Positions 30,953 through 38,216 of a stretch of 38,534 nt of DNA are shown in pieces. This DNA comes from a virus. Under the pieces are notes generated by a model. The model was not told where the DNA came from. It did not search any database and saw nothing but the letters and a program-made list of their open reading frames with translations. Numbering within the stretch: the stretch's first letter is position 1; every line of letters starts with the position of its first letter. The stretch spans positions 1 through 38,534 of the IMG/VR virus record IMGVR_UViG_3300037628_000369. The stretch is one strand, 5' to 3'. The position numbers were made by a program, and so were the translations under genes.

Positions 30953-31076
30953 GTGGCCAACCCGCCGGCATTACCCTTTGAGTTGGCCACGCACCCCAAC
31001 AATATGCGGCCCTAAAACCCTCTAAGATAAAAGGGCCGCGGCGATTTGGCAACCGCCAACCCGGTACCAACCGGGT
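30953..31076. other. Row of four short hairpins
   Basis: GTGGCCAAC 30953-30961 pairs with GTTGGCCAC 30982-30990. GCGGCCCT 31006-31013 pairs with AGGGCCGC 31032-31039. TTGGC 31046-31050 pairs with GCCAA 31055-31059 around AACC. ACCCGGT 31059-31065 pairs with ACCGGGT 31070-31076 around four bases. All stems are perfect. The block lies between two small leftward genes and directly after a stop codon. Confidence 0.65.
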
Positions 31077-31077
31077 A

Positions 31078-31272
31078 TTAATTGCACCAATACGAATCAC
31101 ACATTAAACAGTAATACCCATTAAAACCGTGTTCACCATGTTCAGCAACAACCACAATATTGCGGCTTTCACAAATGCATTTTTGCGTGCTGTGGGAATG
31201 GTTTGGTTTGTAGTGTATCACGTGTTTTATGTATTTAACGTTATGGCCGTGTTTAGATTTCGCCGTGGGCAT
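31078..31272 (-). CDS. Small His/Cys-rich protein
   Basis: Protein of 64 residues with many His residues (HGHN, HVIHYKPNHSHS) and Cys pairs (CICE, CLMC, and a final C). It probably binds zinc or another metal ion. No family is recognised. It follows the gene at 31275 by two bases. Confidence 0.55.
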   Translation of the reverse strand: MPTAKSKHGHNVKYIKHVIHYKPNHSHSTQKCICESRNIVVVAEHGEHGFNGYYCLMCDSYWCN

Positions 31273-31274
31273 GG

Positions 31275-31820
31275 TTAACCCTCAACCGTGATTGTATTCT
31301 TTTTTTCGTTATCCGCTTCAGGAAATTTTTCATCAGCTTCCATTTTTGCCTTTAAATTTTCCAATTGCGTTAACGCTTGATTTTCTTCTTTCATGTAAAC
31401 AAATTCATACATCATGCGTTCATCATATTTGCGAAAATGCTTAATATGTAAATGCATCGTTGTAATGTTTGGCTTACTCAACAACGGAATGCCAAAATGC
31501 CTGAATAGTTTATTTATCAATGTCTCATCATTGAAATAATTGCCAATTCTCAATTCAAAGGCATCCTGCGTGCGTCCCGGCTTAATGTCAACAATAACAC
31601 CCTGCCCGCCAACATAGATCGAAATGCGCTTAATCTTTGGATCATTGGGGTAATACTTCTCAATAAACGCATTATTGAAAGCAGCGCGCCAATAGGGTGC
31701 GGTTTTCATTGCTGCCCCTGTCTTAAAGGCTTTTGAAGTAATGGTAATCATTGGTACTATGCTACTAGTACGCTTTTTCTTTTGTGGAATTTCCCACGGA
31801 ATTTGATCAATTTTGCTCAT
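31275..31820 (-). CDS. Hypothetical protein downstream of RecT
   Basis: Protein of 181 residues starting MSKIDQIPWEIPQKK (31820). An ATG at 31865 lies in the loop of a terminator hairpin and is rejected. The core ISIYVGGQGVIVDIKPGRTQDAFELRIG is beta-rich and the C-terminus is a charged helix. No family is recognised. Its position after the recombination genes suggests DNA metabolism, without proof. Confidence 0.55.
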   Translation of the reverse strand: MSKIDQIPWEIPQKKKRTSSIVPMITITSKAFKTGAAMKTAPYWRAAFNNAFIEKYYPNDPKIKRISIYVGGQGVIVDIKPGRTQDAFELRIGNYFNDETLINKLFRHFGIPLLSKPNITTMHLHIKHFRKYDERMMYEFVYMKEENQALTQLENLKAKMEADEKFPEADNEKKNTITVEG

Positions 31821-31848
31821 TTTAGATTGTGTATTTGGTTTGTAAAAA

Positions 31849-31878
31849 TTAGGGTTTGTCCTCATTTACAAACCCTAA
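31849..31878 (-). terminator. Intrinsic terminator after recT
   Basis: TTAGGGTTTGT (31849-31859) and ACAAACCCTAA (31868-31878) form a perfect 11-bp stem with an 8-base loop. On the minus strand it is followed by TTTTT. It lies between recT and the gene at 31820. Confidence 0.9.
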
Positions 31879-31899
31879 TGTATGAAATAATTGTATACG

Positions 31900-32886
31900 T
31901 TACCGCAATTGTGTCAGTAAATTTGATAATCCACCGCCTTTAATATCTGTGGATTTGATAATAGATTGGTTAACCTCATCACTTGGATTGAGTTTAACAA
32001 CTTTGATTTCAGGTGGTGTTTCTTCTTTAACCTGCTTTGGTTCATCAACCGGCTTTTTAGCCTCATTTTTGGGCTTTCTACCTGCTTTCTTTGGTGTTGT
32101 ATCACTTGGTACCTCAACGGGTTTTTTGTCCTCTAAAACAACCGGTTTAGTATCTGCAAAAATCTCACTTAAAACCGCCGCATCAACATCTTTTTCAGTA
32201 ATCATTGTTGTATCATTGCGGTACTCAATTGCAAGTCCTGCAATCAACTCATCAGACATTTCAGTTTTTGGCAGGTATTTGAATAATCTTTTAATTGCAC
32301 TTTTGCGCCACATTTGCGCAGGCCATTTTTCCCAAATCTGACCACGTGCGCCGGCCACTGCTTTAATTTCTGCAACGTCATCACCTGTTAAAATCTCTAT
32401 TTGCGGATCAGTGCCACGTAAATGCGCAATAGAGTAAACCGCAACCATTGCGCCACGGTTAACCAATGTTGGCACATGCTTAAACTTTGGAGTTAAACCA
32501 TACTCAATTTCATACTTATCATTTTCGTAAATTATATGCGCCTCAACTTTGGCAACGGTGCCGGCATCAGTAAGCATTTTAATCAATCCCATGTATGAAA
32601 TATCTAACGTTGCGTTCATTTCATTTGTTGCATGATCTTTGCGCGGTATCACATAACAATACTTCATTGCCGGTGATAGGGTTAACCCGGTTGAAACCAC
32701 ATTGGCCAACACTTTGCATTTAGATGCATCGGTACAATTGCGCAGCTTTGTATCACTGTGCAATAAACTGTTTAACCATGAAATTTCAATGTTGAAATAC
32801 CGGTCAATTGCTGCCTGATCGGTTTTTGCAAAACGGCTAACGTATGTATCACGTGCCGTAAATAATTGTTCCTGTAAATTTTTCAT
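31900..32886 (-). CDS. recT: RecT-type single-strand annealing protein
   Basis: Protein of 328 residues. Residues 1-240 match RecT: CKVLANVVSTGLTLSPAMKYCYVIPRKD, then TLDISYMGLIKMLTDAG, and GQIWEKWPAQMWRKSAIKRLFKYLP. The last 90 residues are a Lys/Pro/Glu-rich linker with AT-hook-like GRKPK and a short conserved end, a likely docking site for SSB or the nuclease partner. It anneals single strands made by the neighbouring RecE-like nuclease. The leader AACGATTAGA stands just before the ATG. Confidence 0.9.
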   Translation of the reverse strand: MKNLQEQLFTARDTYVSRFAKTDQAAIDRYFNIEISWLNSLLHSDTKLRNCTDASKCKVLANVVSTGLTLSPAMKYCYVIPRKDHATNEMNATLDISYMGLIKMLTDAGTVAKVEAHIIYENDKYEIEYGLTPKFKHVPTLVNRGAMVAVYSIAHLRGTDPQIEILTGDDVAEIKAVAGARGQIWEKWPAQMWRKSAIKRLFKYLPKTEMSDELIAGLAIEYRNDTTMITEKDVDAAVLSEIFADTKPVVLEDKKPVEVPSDTTPKKAGRKPKNEAKKPVDEPKQVKEETPPEIKVVKLNPSDEVNQSIIKSTDIKGGGLSNLLTQLR

Positions 32887-32933
32887 TTGTCTAATCGTTA
32901 AAAGTGAATAAATAAGTTTGCTAATATAGCGGT

Positions 32934-33788
32934 TTAAATGTTTAATTCGTAATCTGTTGCGTAATAATTAGGTATATCCAAGTCCAAAATACCATATGGA
33001 TCACTTGAAAATATTTCATAACTGCTTAATTCGCCGGTGCGCTTAACATGCGCGGCCAATTTCAGCAATTTGTCAACCTCAACATTACCTTTGCTAATCA
33101 TTGCCGGCGAAACCCGGTAAAGGCCGCTGTTATAGGGCGCAGTTTCTTCCTGTGCAATTATGAAAACCTCAAATGGCTTATTAAATTCTAATTCCGCTAA
33201 ACGCTTGTAAAAAGCCGCTGAAATGTGATAACCATATTTGCCGCATTCCCGGCCGAATCCATCAGGGTGCGCGTTAACCGTTTTTTTCAAGTCCCAGATT
33301 ACACCAACATTCAATTCGCTTATCAATCCATCAATGCGGCATTTAACGGCATATTCCCGGCCGTCAATCTCAATGGTTTGATAAATACTTTTTTCATGCA
33401 CTGAATTTTGTATCAATGTAGCAGCATTGGGATTGTTTAATTTAAGACGTTCGGCCATTGCCTGCAAAGTGCGGTAATTATCAATGCCAAACATTAACCG
33501 GCTACCGGCCTTTATTGTTTCAGCGGCGTGCCACTCTTTATACATTTTTGAACCGCGCACGTTTTTCAAACCCTCATCAATTCCTTTTTGTATTTGCTCA
33601 GTATCATCAAATACATAATATTGCTTTGCAAACAATTCCGGTTCTAAAATATAAGTGTGGAAAGCGGTGCCAAAATTCATGGCAACGGTGTCATTATTTT
33701 CAACGCTGCATTTTTTTAACTGCTTTAAAAAACTGGCATTGATCGCAGGGTCAACCGCGTAACTAGCAAAATTTTCTGTTTTAATCAT
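32934..33788 (-). CDS. RecE-like PD-(D/E)XK exonuclease
   Basis: Protein of 284 residues. The motifs of the RecE/exonuclease VIII family are present: NFGTAFHTYILEP with H44, CRIDGLI with D153, VIWDLKKT with D166 and K168, and YHISAAFY around 187-194. RecE degrades one strand of DNA ends from 5' and loads RecT. It lies 47 bases upstream of recT. The promoter at 33822-33852 and the AACGATTAGA leader drive both genes. Confidence 0.85.
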   Translation of the reverse strand: MIKTENFASYAVDPAINASFLKQLKKCSVENNDTVAMNFGTAFHTYILEPELFAKQYYVFDDTEQIQKGIDEGLKNVRGSKMYKEWHAAETIKAGSRLMFGIDNYRTLQAMAERLKLNNPNAATLIQNSVHEKSIYQTIEIDGREYAVKCRIDGLISELNVGVIWDLKKTVNAHPDGFGRECGKYGYHISAAFYKRLAELEFNKPFEVFIIAQEETAPYNSGLYRVSPAMISKGNVEVDKLLKLAAHVKRTGELSSYEIFSSDPYGILDLDIPNYYATDYELNI

Positions 33789-33821
33789 GGTGTCTAATCG
33801 TTTGTTTGTATTTTATACGTA

Positions 33822-33852
33822 CAAAGTTAATCATTTGATTCAAACCACCAAA
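33822..33852 (-). promoter_or_regulatory. Early promoter P1 (recombination genes)
   Basis: On the minus strand TTTG (33849-33852), exactly 19 bases, then TAACTTTG (33822-33829): a full match to the Bacteroidota TTTG-N19-TAnnTTTG promoter. A conserved TTTCAnCGG-type box lies just upstream. Confidence 0.85.
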
Positions 33853-33873
33853 CAATTAACCCGGTGAAATACA

Positions 33874-34107
33874 TTAAATTTCAATTGTGTATTCCACCGA
33901 TACGCGGGTTTCATCTAAAATTTTATCGCTGTAAATCTTGTTTTTATAGCGTATACCGGTGTAATTGCGCTCATATACCGGCATGAGTTGTTTGGCCTTG
34001 AATTTCTTATTGTTTGCGCTGGTAAAAGGCATGCGCCAATACGTGCCGCGGTCATCCTGTGCCAAACCCGGTACGCCCGTAAATTCAAACTCAATGTGTA
34101 TTTTCAT
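33874..34107 (-). CDS. Hypothetical protein
   Basis: Protein of 77 residues, beta-rich (HIEFEFTGV, then RVSVEYTIEI), with a Lys-rich centre. No family is recognised. It is transcribed between a terminator on its upstream side and promoter P1 on its downstream side. It lacks the AACGATTAGA leader of its neighbours. Confidence 0.5.
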   Translation of the reverse strand: MKIHIEFEFTGVPGLAQDDRGTYWRMPFTSANNKKFKAKQLMPVYERNYTGIRYKNKIYSDKILDETRVSVEYTIEI

Positions 34108-34123
34108 ATCTGTAAATTTAAAA

Positions 34124-34148
34124 ACCCGGCCGGGTATGCCGGCCGGGT
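34124..34148 (-). terminator. Intrinsic terminator after the DUF932 gene
   Basis: ACCCGGCCGG (34124-34133) and CCGGCCGGGT (34139-34148) form a perfect 10-bp GC stem with a 5-base loop. On the minus strand it is followed by TTTT and AT-rich sequence. Confidence 0.8.
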
Positions 34149-34156
34149 AGGGTTAA

Positions 34157-35227
34157 TTACTTCATTAAATCGCTGGCATACTCAATTAACTCATTGCGCC
34201 GCGTGGTGTTGTATTCGTTGGCAACGGCGGTTAAACCCTGCACAAATTTCCATTTGGTGTTTTCACCCTGTACACCGTCATCCGGGTTATTATTCAGCAA
34301 CTTTTGTGTAAGCATGGTTAATTCGTTTTCGCTGTAATGTTTGGTACGCTTTAAATCCTTAATACCGGTTTCAAAATCCATTGGTGTATCACTTGCATGC
34401 TGTATGCGCTCAACCTCTTTTTTCATGTTATCAGCGTTAAAAAGATGCTGCATTGAATCAGTTACTAAACTTGCCTGCGCGGCACTTTCTTTTTCATAAG
34501 TGGCCTCACTTAATACCAAGTTTTCAGGCAACCGGCCGCCGCGGTGTACCTCATTCAAAAATTTGGTGCCAATCATACCATTCAGGCAAACAACATTAAG
34601 CATGAACGTGCGCAGGTTTAACCGACCGTCACCGTAATCACTATTGCGCAATTCAGCACCAAAAACAACATCAATTTCACCGTTGCGCGGTGTTTCAATG
34701 GTATGTATTTCCGGTTGGATCACTTCAATAAAACTTTTGGTGTCATCAATGGCAGCATCATAAATTCGCGCATCAGTTTTTACGGCAGCTTCCATAAAGG
34801 CCATAAAAATCTGCATTGAATTAATCCGCTTGTAAGAATCTGAAAGCACGCCGCGCACAGTATCGCCAACACTGCGAACCAAAACCCGTTCCGGTTTGCG
34901 CTGCTTTGCGGTTTCATTGAGAATTTTAACGGCCAATTTACGGCCCCAATCGCTATCCATTAGCGTATTTATGTACGGCGTTGGTACCCCAAACCGGTTG
35001 GCGGTCTGTTTCGTGCTGTATGGGTTTAAAACGCGCTCATGTTGGCCATACTGCATAATGAGTTGGTTGCCCTCATTACCAAAACGCATTTCATTAGAGT
35101 TTACCAGCGTATCACCTAAAATGGTGTCCTCAGTTTCAATTTGCTTAATCACATCTTGAATACGTGGCATGTTGTTTTCTGCGCGGTCTAATACGCGGCT
35201 TTGTAGAATTTCAATTTTCTTTTTCAT
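34157..35227 (-). CDS. DUF932 phage/plasmid-like protein
   Basis: Protein of 356 residues. The central part (NPYSTKQTANRFGVPTPYI, then VRGVLSDSYKRINSMQIF, then FGAELRNSDYGDGRLNLRTF and NVVCLNGMI) matches the DUF932 / TIGR03299 family, common on plasmids and phages and often located near recombination genes. Its function is unknown; a role in DNA processing or in countering host defence has been suspected. The AACGATTAGA leader stands before its ATG. A GC hairpin precedes it. Confidence 0.75.
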   Translation of the reverse strand: MKKKIEILQSRVLDRAENNMPRIQDVIKQIETEDTILGDTLVNSNEMRFGNEGNQLIMQYGQHERVLNPYSTKQTANRFGVPTPYINTLMDSDWGRKLAVKILNETAKQRKPERVLVRSVGDTVRGVLSDSYKRINSMQIFMAFMEAAVKTDARIYDAAIDDTKSFIEVIQPEIHTIETPRNGEIDVVFGAELRNSDYGDGRLNLRTFMLNVVCLNGMIGTKFLNEVHRGGRLPENLVLSEATYEKESAAQASLVTDSMQHLFNADNMKKEVERIQHASDTPMDFETGIKDLKRTKHYSENELTMLTQKLLNNNPDDGVQGENTKWKFVQGLTAVANEYNTTRRNELIEYASDLMK

Positions 35228-35264
35228 GGTGTCTAATCGTTTTTGTTTATGAATTATTTGAGTA

Positions 35265-35283
35265 GCCCGGCAGTGCGCCGGGC
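35265..35283 (-). terminator. GC hairpin between genes, copy 1
   Basis: GCCCGGC and GCCGGGC form a 7-bp stem around AGTGC. The 23 bases starting at 35265 are identical to those starting at 36732. No U-tract follows, so the hairpin may pause, process or stabilise the transcript rather than end it. Confidence 0.6.
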
Positions 35284-35294
35284 CGGTGGTTTAT

Positions 35295-35594
35295 CTATAT
35301 AAAATCTGCATATTTTTTTAACTCAACTTGGTGATACGCTTTTGTCATGTTTCCAATTTTCCAACCATCACTGATAATAATTCCGTTTTCAATCATTTGC
35401 TCAAAAATTGCGCGGGCCTCATCCATACAGTGAACCCTTGCTAAATTTTTATTACGGTCAAGGTGTTTGCCTGTAAGTTCAATGAGATGAATTCCAGCAG
35501 TAGTATTACTCTCTTTATCTGTGACCGGATCAATAAAAGTTAGAATGCCTTTAATTCTCGCATCGGTTAACGGTTGCTCAGTACTTGTTTTCAT
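35295..35594 (-). CDS. Hypothetical protein behind promoter P2
   Basis: Protein of 99 residues starting MKTSTEQPLTDARIKG (35594). The frame stays open upstream to an ATG at 35660, but that would translate promoter P2 itself and is rejected. It is a small alpha/beta protein with one Cys (VHCMDEARAIFEQM). No family is recognised. Its leader is a variant, TCTAATGG in plus-strand reading. Confidence 0.6.
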   Translation of the reverse strand: MKTSTEQPLTDARIKGILTFIDPVTDKESNTTAGIHLIELTGKHLDRNKNLARVHCMDEARAIFEQMIENGIIISDGWKIGNMTKAYHQVELKKYADFI

Positions 35595-35626
35595 GTCTAA
35601 TGGTGTTTGTTTGTTTCTTATACGTA

Positions 35627-35657
35627 CAAAGATACAACAATGTTTCAGACTACCAAA
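35627..35657 (-). promoter_or_regulatory. Early promoter P2
   Basis: TTTG (35654-35657), 19 bases, TATCTTTG (35627-35634) on the minus strand. The spacer is almost the same as in P3, and a TTCACCGGTTCAAA box lies just upstream. Confidence 0.88.
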
Positions 35658-35679
35658 CATTTGAACCGGTGAAGTTGAA

Positions 35680-35910
35680 TTATTTTAAATCCAATGTGTA
35701 TTGTTCCACAAAATCAACGTCATGCGTGTACGCTTTAAAGCCGCGCCCGTTGGCGAAAATCTGAAATAATAACATTTTCCCGGTGTCATCATTCCATGCC
35801 TCTAATAAAAAACCGGCAAACTCAATGCGCCACAACATGAAGCCAATGAGTTTACCGGATTTTTTTTGCCATTCCGAAAATTGGATCAGGCTAATACTGA
35901 ATTTATCCAT
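35680..35910 (-). CDS. Hypothetical protein
   Basis: Protein of 76 residues rich in Phe and Trp (LWRIEFAGFLLEAWN) that alternates beta strands. No family is recognised. The start overlaps the end of the upstream gene by eight bases, which supports both. Confidence 0.5.
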   Translation of the reverse strand: MDKFSISLIQFSEWQKKSGKLIGFMLWRIEFAGFLLEAWNDDTGKMLLFQIFANGRGFKAYTHDVDFVEQYTLDLK

Positions 35911-36124
35911 CTATTTGGCCGTTTTCATAAATCGCAATTGATTTTTCAAACATTCGCACCAATCCATCAGTGCAAACATAATGTGATAGGGTTTTATTAC
36001 ACCAAATTATATAAAGTGTGCATTTTCCCGTTTCTGACCATGCCCGCGCATATTCACGCGCTGCAATTAAACTTTCTGCCGCTGTACCGGCTTTGAATTG
36101 TTTATTATTTTCAAGTTGATTCAT
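35903..36124 (-). CDS. Hypothetical protein
   Basis: Protein of 73 residues with an N-terminal helix (AAESLIAAREYARAW) and a short beta region (KCTLYIIWCNK). No family is recognised. It follows the one-TM gene by two bases. Confidence 0.5.
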   Translation of the reverse strand: MNQLENNKQFKAGTAAESLIAAREYARAWSETGKCTLYIIWCNKTLSHYVCTDGLVRMFEKSIAIYENGQIDG

Positions 36125-36126
36125 AA

Positions 36127-36312
36127 TTAAATGTTATTTGCTATGTAAACTAATAATCCTATCCCGGCCACGAATGACCAAAATAAAAGCAGGTTTGCTG
36201 TAAACCGCGTATGCTTTTCAATCTTTTTGAGATATAACCCGCGCAACTGTTCAGCGTTTGCGCTTTCTGTTAATTTCGCCTGTTGGCGTGTCTGTTTGAA
36301 TTTCTGTAACAT
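36127..36312 (-). CDS. Small one-TM protein
   Basis: Protein of 61 residues. Residues 1-35 are a charged helix. Residues about 40-58 (LLLFWSFVAGIGLLVYIA) are a membrane segment. The C-terminus is short. The AACGATTAGA leader is directly before the ATG. Function unknown; a membrane-bound early protein. Confidence 0.55.
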   Translation of the reverse strand: MLQKFKQTRQQAKLTESANAEQLRGLYLKKIEKHTRFTANLLLFWSFVAGIGLLVYIANNI

Positions 36313-36324
36313 GTCTAATCGTTT

Positions 36325-36516
36325 TTAAAGGTTTAACCATTCCATTTGTGTACCCACAAAATATTTGCGTGTGGGAGTACGCATAATTTTTAGCTTAAAT
36401 ATTGTAATGCCATAACTGTAATGATTGGCCCGGTCACTAAAATCATGCCCGGTTTTGAGCTTAAACAGCTTTTTTGCATCACGCAAATTTTCCGTGTATT
36501 TCCTGTTTTTGTTCAT
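36325..36516 (-). CDS. Small basic hypothetical protein
   Basis: Very basic protein of 63 residues (MNKNRKYTENLRDAKKLFKL), which could bind nucleic acid. No family is recognised. It has the AACGATTAGA leader four bases before the ATG. Confidence 0.5.
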   Translation of the reverse strand: MNKNRKYTENLRDAKKLFKLKTGHDFSDRANHYSYGITIFKLKIMRTPTRKYFVGTQMEWLNL

Positions 36517-36540
36517 GGTGTCTAATCGTTTATGTGAATA

Positions 36541-36717
36541 CTAAAATTTGATTTTAATTTCGCGTTTGTTGCCCGCGCCGGCAGGTTTTATTATGGCAAC
36601 CGTGGCACCATTATAAACCAAAATATATTGATTATCCCCGTACCAAAAATGTGATCCATTTGGCCAACCTGTGATAATTTTTCTGAGTTCAAAAACGTCA
36701 AAATCTTCTGCTTTCAT
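36541..36717 (-). CDS. 58-residue hypothetical protein
   Basis: Short gene starting MKAEDFDVFELRKIITGWPN, then GSHFWYGDNQYILVYNGATV and a basic end KREIKIKF. It is beta-rich. The AACGATTAGA leader ends one base before the ATG, the same arrangement as in its longer neighbours, which is the main reason to call it a gene. No family is recognised. Confidence 0.6.
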   Translation of the reverse strand: MKAEDFDVFELRKIITGWPNGSHFWYGDNQYILVYNGATVAIIKPAGAGNKREIKIKF

Positions 36718-36731
36718 ATCTAATCGTTAAG

Positions 36732-36750
36732 GCCCGGCAGTGCGCCGGGC
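36732..36750 (-). terminator. GC hairpin between genes, copy 2
   Basis: The same 7-bp stem and AGTGC loop as at 35265-35283, within 23 identical bases. It lies between the 111-residue gene and the 58-residue gene, directly before the leader motif. Confidence 0.6.
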
Positions 36751-36761
36751 CGGTTAATACT

Positions 36762-37097
36762 CTATGCAGTTAAATCGTTTAAATCAATACCCTCAAAAAA
36801 ATCCGGGAATTTATCTTTTGCCTCACGCAAATGCTGGTATTTTTTGAAACTTGGTAATTCGTCAAATGCCTCAAACTCTTCACGCTCATAAGCGTAATAA
36901 CCGTAATCTTGAAAACGTGTGCGAATCAATTTTGTGATTTGCGGAGGTTTCAAAATGTGTACTATTTCCGCATTTATAAGGCCCTCGGTTACCTGATACC
37001 ATAATTCTTTTGCGATAATATCACCGGTAACCGTGAATTTCACCTGAACGTGGCCGCATGGTTGGCCGGTTCCTTTAAAATAGTGTGTTGCTTTCAT
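36762..37097 (-). CDS. Hypothetical protein
   Basis: Protein of 111 residues, mixed alpha/beta, starting MKATHYFKGTGQPCGHVQVK. Tyr-rich centre (RFQDYGYYAYEREEFEAF) and acidic C-terminus. No family is recognised. It has the AACGATTAGA leader directly before the ATG, and a GC hairpin (37116-37131) upstream. Confidence 0.55.
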   Translation of the reverse strand: MKATHYFKGTGQPCGHVQVKFTVTGDIIAKELWYQVTEGLINAEIVHILKPPQITKLIRTRFQDYGYYAYEREEFEAFDELPSFKKYQHLREAKDKFPDFFEGIDLNDLTA

Positions 37098-37142
37098 GTC
37101 TAATCGTTTTAAATGGGCCGGCGCAACGGCCGGGACTGTGGT

Positions 37143-37301
37143 TTAAATTATACCTGCGTATTTTAATGTCCTCTTTAATGCGTTCAGTGCTTTGCGTTCA
37201 GTGTCATAATATCCGATGCAATCAAATTCATTGCTTAAAAAATAAGTTGCTTTTCCGTTGAATTGGATTGTGAAGCCGTTTTGTTCTGTGATTGTGGTCA
37301 T
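37143..37301 (-). CDS. 52-residue protein behind promoter P3
   Basis: Protein starting MTTITEQNGFTIQFNGKATY (37301). The frame is open up to 37364, but that part would translate promoter P3, just as in the gene behind P2, so it is rejected. The second half (ERKALNALKRTLKYAGII) is a helix. No family is recognised. It has the AACGATTAGA leader. Confidence 0.6.
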   Translation of the reverse strand: MTTITEQNGFTIQFNGKATYFLSNEFDCIGYYDTERKALNALKRTLKYAGII

Positions 37302-37330
37302 GGTGTCTAATCGTTTGTTTCTTATACGTA

Positions 37331-37361
37331 CAAAGATACGCAAATGTTTCAGACTACCAAA
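37331..37361 (-). promoter_or_regulatory. Early promoter P3
   Basis: TTTG (37358-37361), 19 bases, TATCTTTG (37331-37338) on the minus strand. The upstream box reads TTTCAACGGTTCATATG, and further upstream ACGTTTTTATTGAAAA in plus-strand reading is shared with P4. Confidence 0.9.
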
Positions 37362-37426
37362 CATATGAACCGTTGAAATACGTTTTTATTGAAAAAAAGT
37401 GCAAATATACGATAAAAACGGCCTGC

Positions 37427-37438
37427 CATACCGGTATG
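37427..37438. promoter_or_regulatory. 12-bp palindrome upstream of P3
   Basis: CATACCGGTATG is a perfect palindrome, followed closely by TAGGGTATG. It may be a regulator site for P3. Confidence 0.4.
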
Positions 37439-37486
37439 TAGGGTATGTATTTTTCAGGTAAAGATACCACAGGCATAAAAAAAGTG

Positions 37487-37555
37487 AGGTTAATTAACCT
37501 AACTGTGCCCGGAAACCCGCATGTTTAGGTTGAAAACGTGGGGTAAATTAACCTA
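37487..37555. promoter_or_regulatory. Operator-like cluster of three TTAACCTA sites
   Basis: AGGTTAATTAACCT (37487-37500) is a 14-bp palindrome. TTTAGGTTGA (37524 onward) and AATTAACCTA (37546-37555) are related half-sites in opposite orientations. All three lie within 69 bases between the 60-residue gene and promoter P3. Confidence 0.5.
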
Positions 37556-37588
37556 TGTTGGTTTAATAGGTGGCCAAAATAGGGTGTA

Positions 37589-37771
37589 TTAGCTGTTTTT
37601 CAGATAATAAACCGTTTCGCCGTATTCCTTTAGCATTTTAATATCAAAACCCTTTTTACGCAGCTTATAAAGGGCATTGTCAAGGCTTTTAGTGTGGGCA
37701 TATCCGTAAATGCGATAATTCCACCGTGGCACAAATAATCCTGCTTGTAAATCTTTTAATAATTTTCTCAT
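37589..37771 (-). CDS. Small basic hypothetical protein
   Basis: Basic protein of 60 residues (MRKLLKDLQAGLFVPRWNYR, then LDNALYKLRKKGFDIKML). Length and helix pattern could fit a small DNA-binding protein, and it lies next to the operator-like cluster. No family is recognised. It is preceded by a terminator. Confidence 0.5.
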   Translation of the reverse strand: MRKLLKDLQAGLFVPRWNYRIYGYAHTKSLDNALYKLRKKGFDIKMLKEYGETVYYLKNS

Positions 37772-37785
37772 AATATGACATAAAA

Positions 37786-37809
37786 AAACCCGGCTGCGTG
37801 GCCGGGTTT
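37786..37809 (-). terminator. Intrinsic terminator after the LPD29-like gene
   Basis: AAACCCGGC (37786-37794) and GCCGGGTTT (37801-37809) form a 9-bp stem with a 6-base loop. On the minus strand a run of seven T follows. Confidence 0.9.
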
Positions 37810-37817
37810 GATTGTTA

Positions 37818-38180
37818 TTATGCTACTAATTCAAATTGCTTATCCCATTTTCCAATTGAAATATCAATGTAATGTGAGCAATGGAAATAATCTGTTTGGC
37901 TGTCACTTTTATCAAAATAATCTTCAGTTTTGGCAATCGAATAAAGTTTTTCAATCACTTTCCATTGTTCAGCGGCGAAACTGTCAGTGTGGTATTGTAC
38001 CATTTGTAAATGATCGCGCTCAGTGTTTTCCAAAAAATCAATTGGTGCCCTCATAACGGCAACATGAACTTGACTGTAATCCCTGCATGTTACTGAAAAT
38101 TTCCAACCTTTTTTTGTGGGAAAATTGATTTTAATTTGGTTCCTGATCTCTTTAACTGTTTCTGTTGAAATGTAAGCCAT
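37818..38180 (-). CDS. LPD29-like early protein
   Basis: Protein of 120 residues. The order of segments EIRNQIKINFPTKKGWKFSV, then WKVIEKLYSIAKTEDYFDKSDSQTDYFHC and HYIDISIGKWDKQF resembles the LPD29 domain, a family known mostly as a part of large polyvalent proteins of phages and conjugative elements. Here it stands alone. Biochemical role unknown. It is driven by promoter P4 and has the AACGATTAGA leader. Confidence 0.65.
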   Translation of the reverse strand: MAYISTETVKEIRNQIKINFPTKKGWKFSVTCRDYSQVHVAVMRAPIDFLENTERDHLQMVQYHTDSFAAEQWKVIEKLYSIAKTEDYFDKSDSQTDYFHCSHYIDISIGKWDKQFELVA

Positions 38181-38216
38181 GTCTAATCGTTTTTTGTTTG
38201 TGCCTTATTGACACTA

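Noticed and set aside
35595-35660. N-terminal extension starting MFGSLKH on the gene behind P2, and the similar one at 37302-37364
   Set aside because: Both extensions translate promoter sequence. Their similarity comes from the repeated promoter, not from a protein domain.
32890-38191. Similarity of GATTAGACACC in the leader to the conserved GATTAGATACC of 16S rRNA
   Set aside because: The leader has the same sense as the rRNA and cannot pair with it. The match is probably chance.
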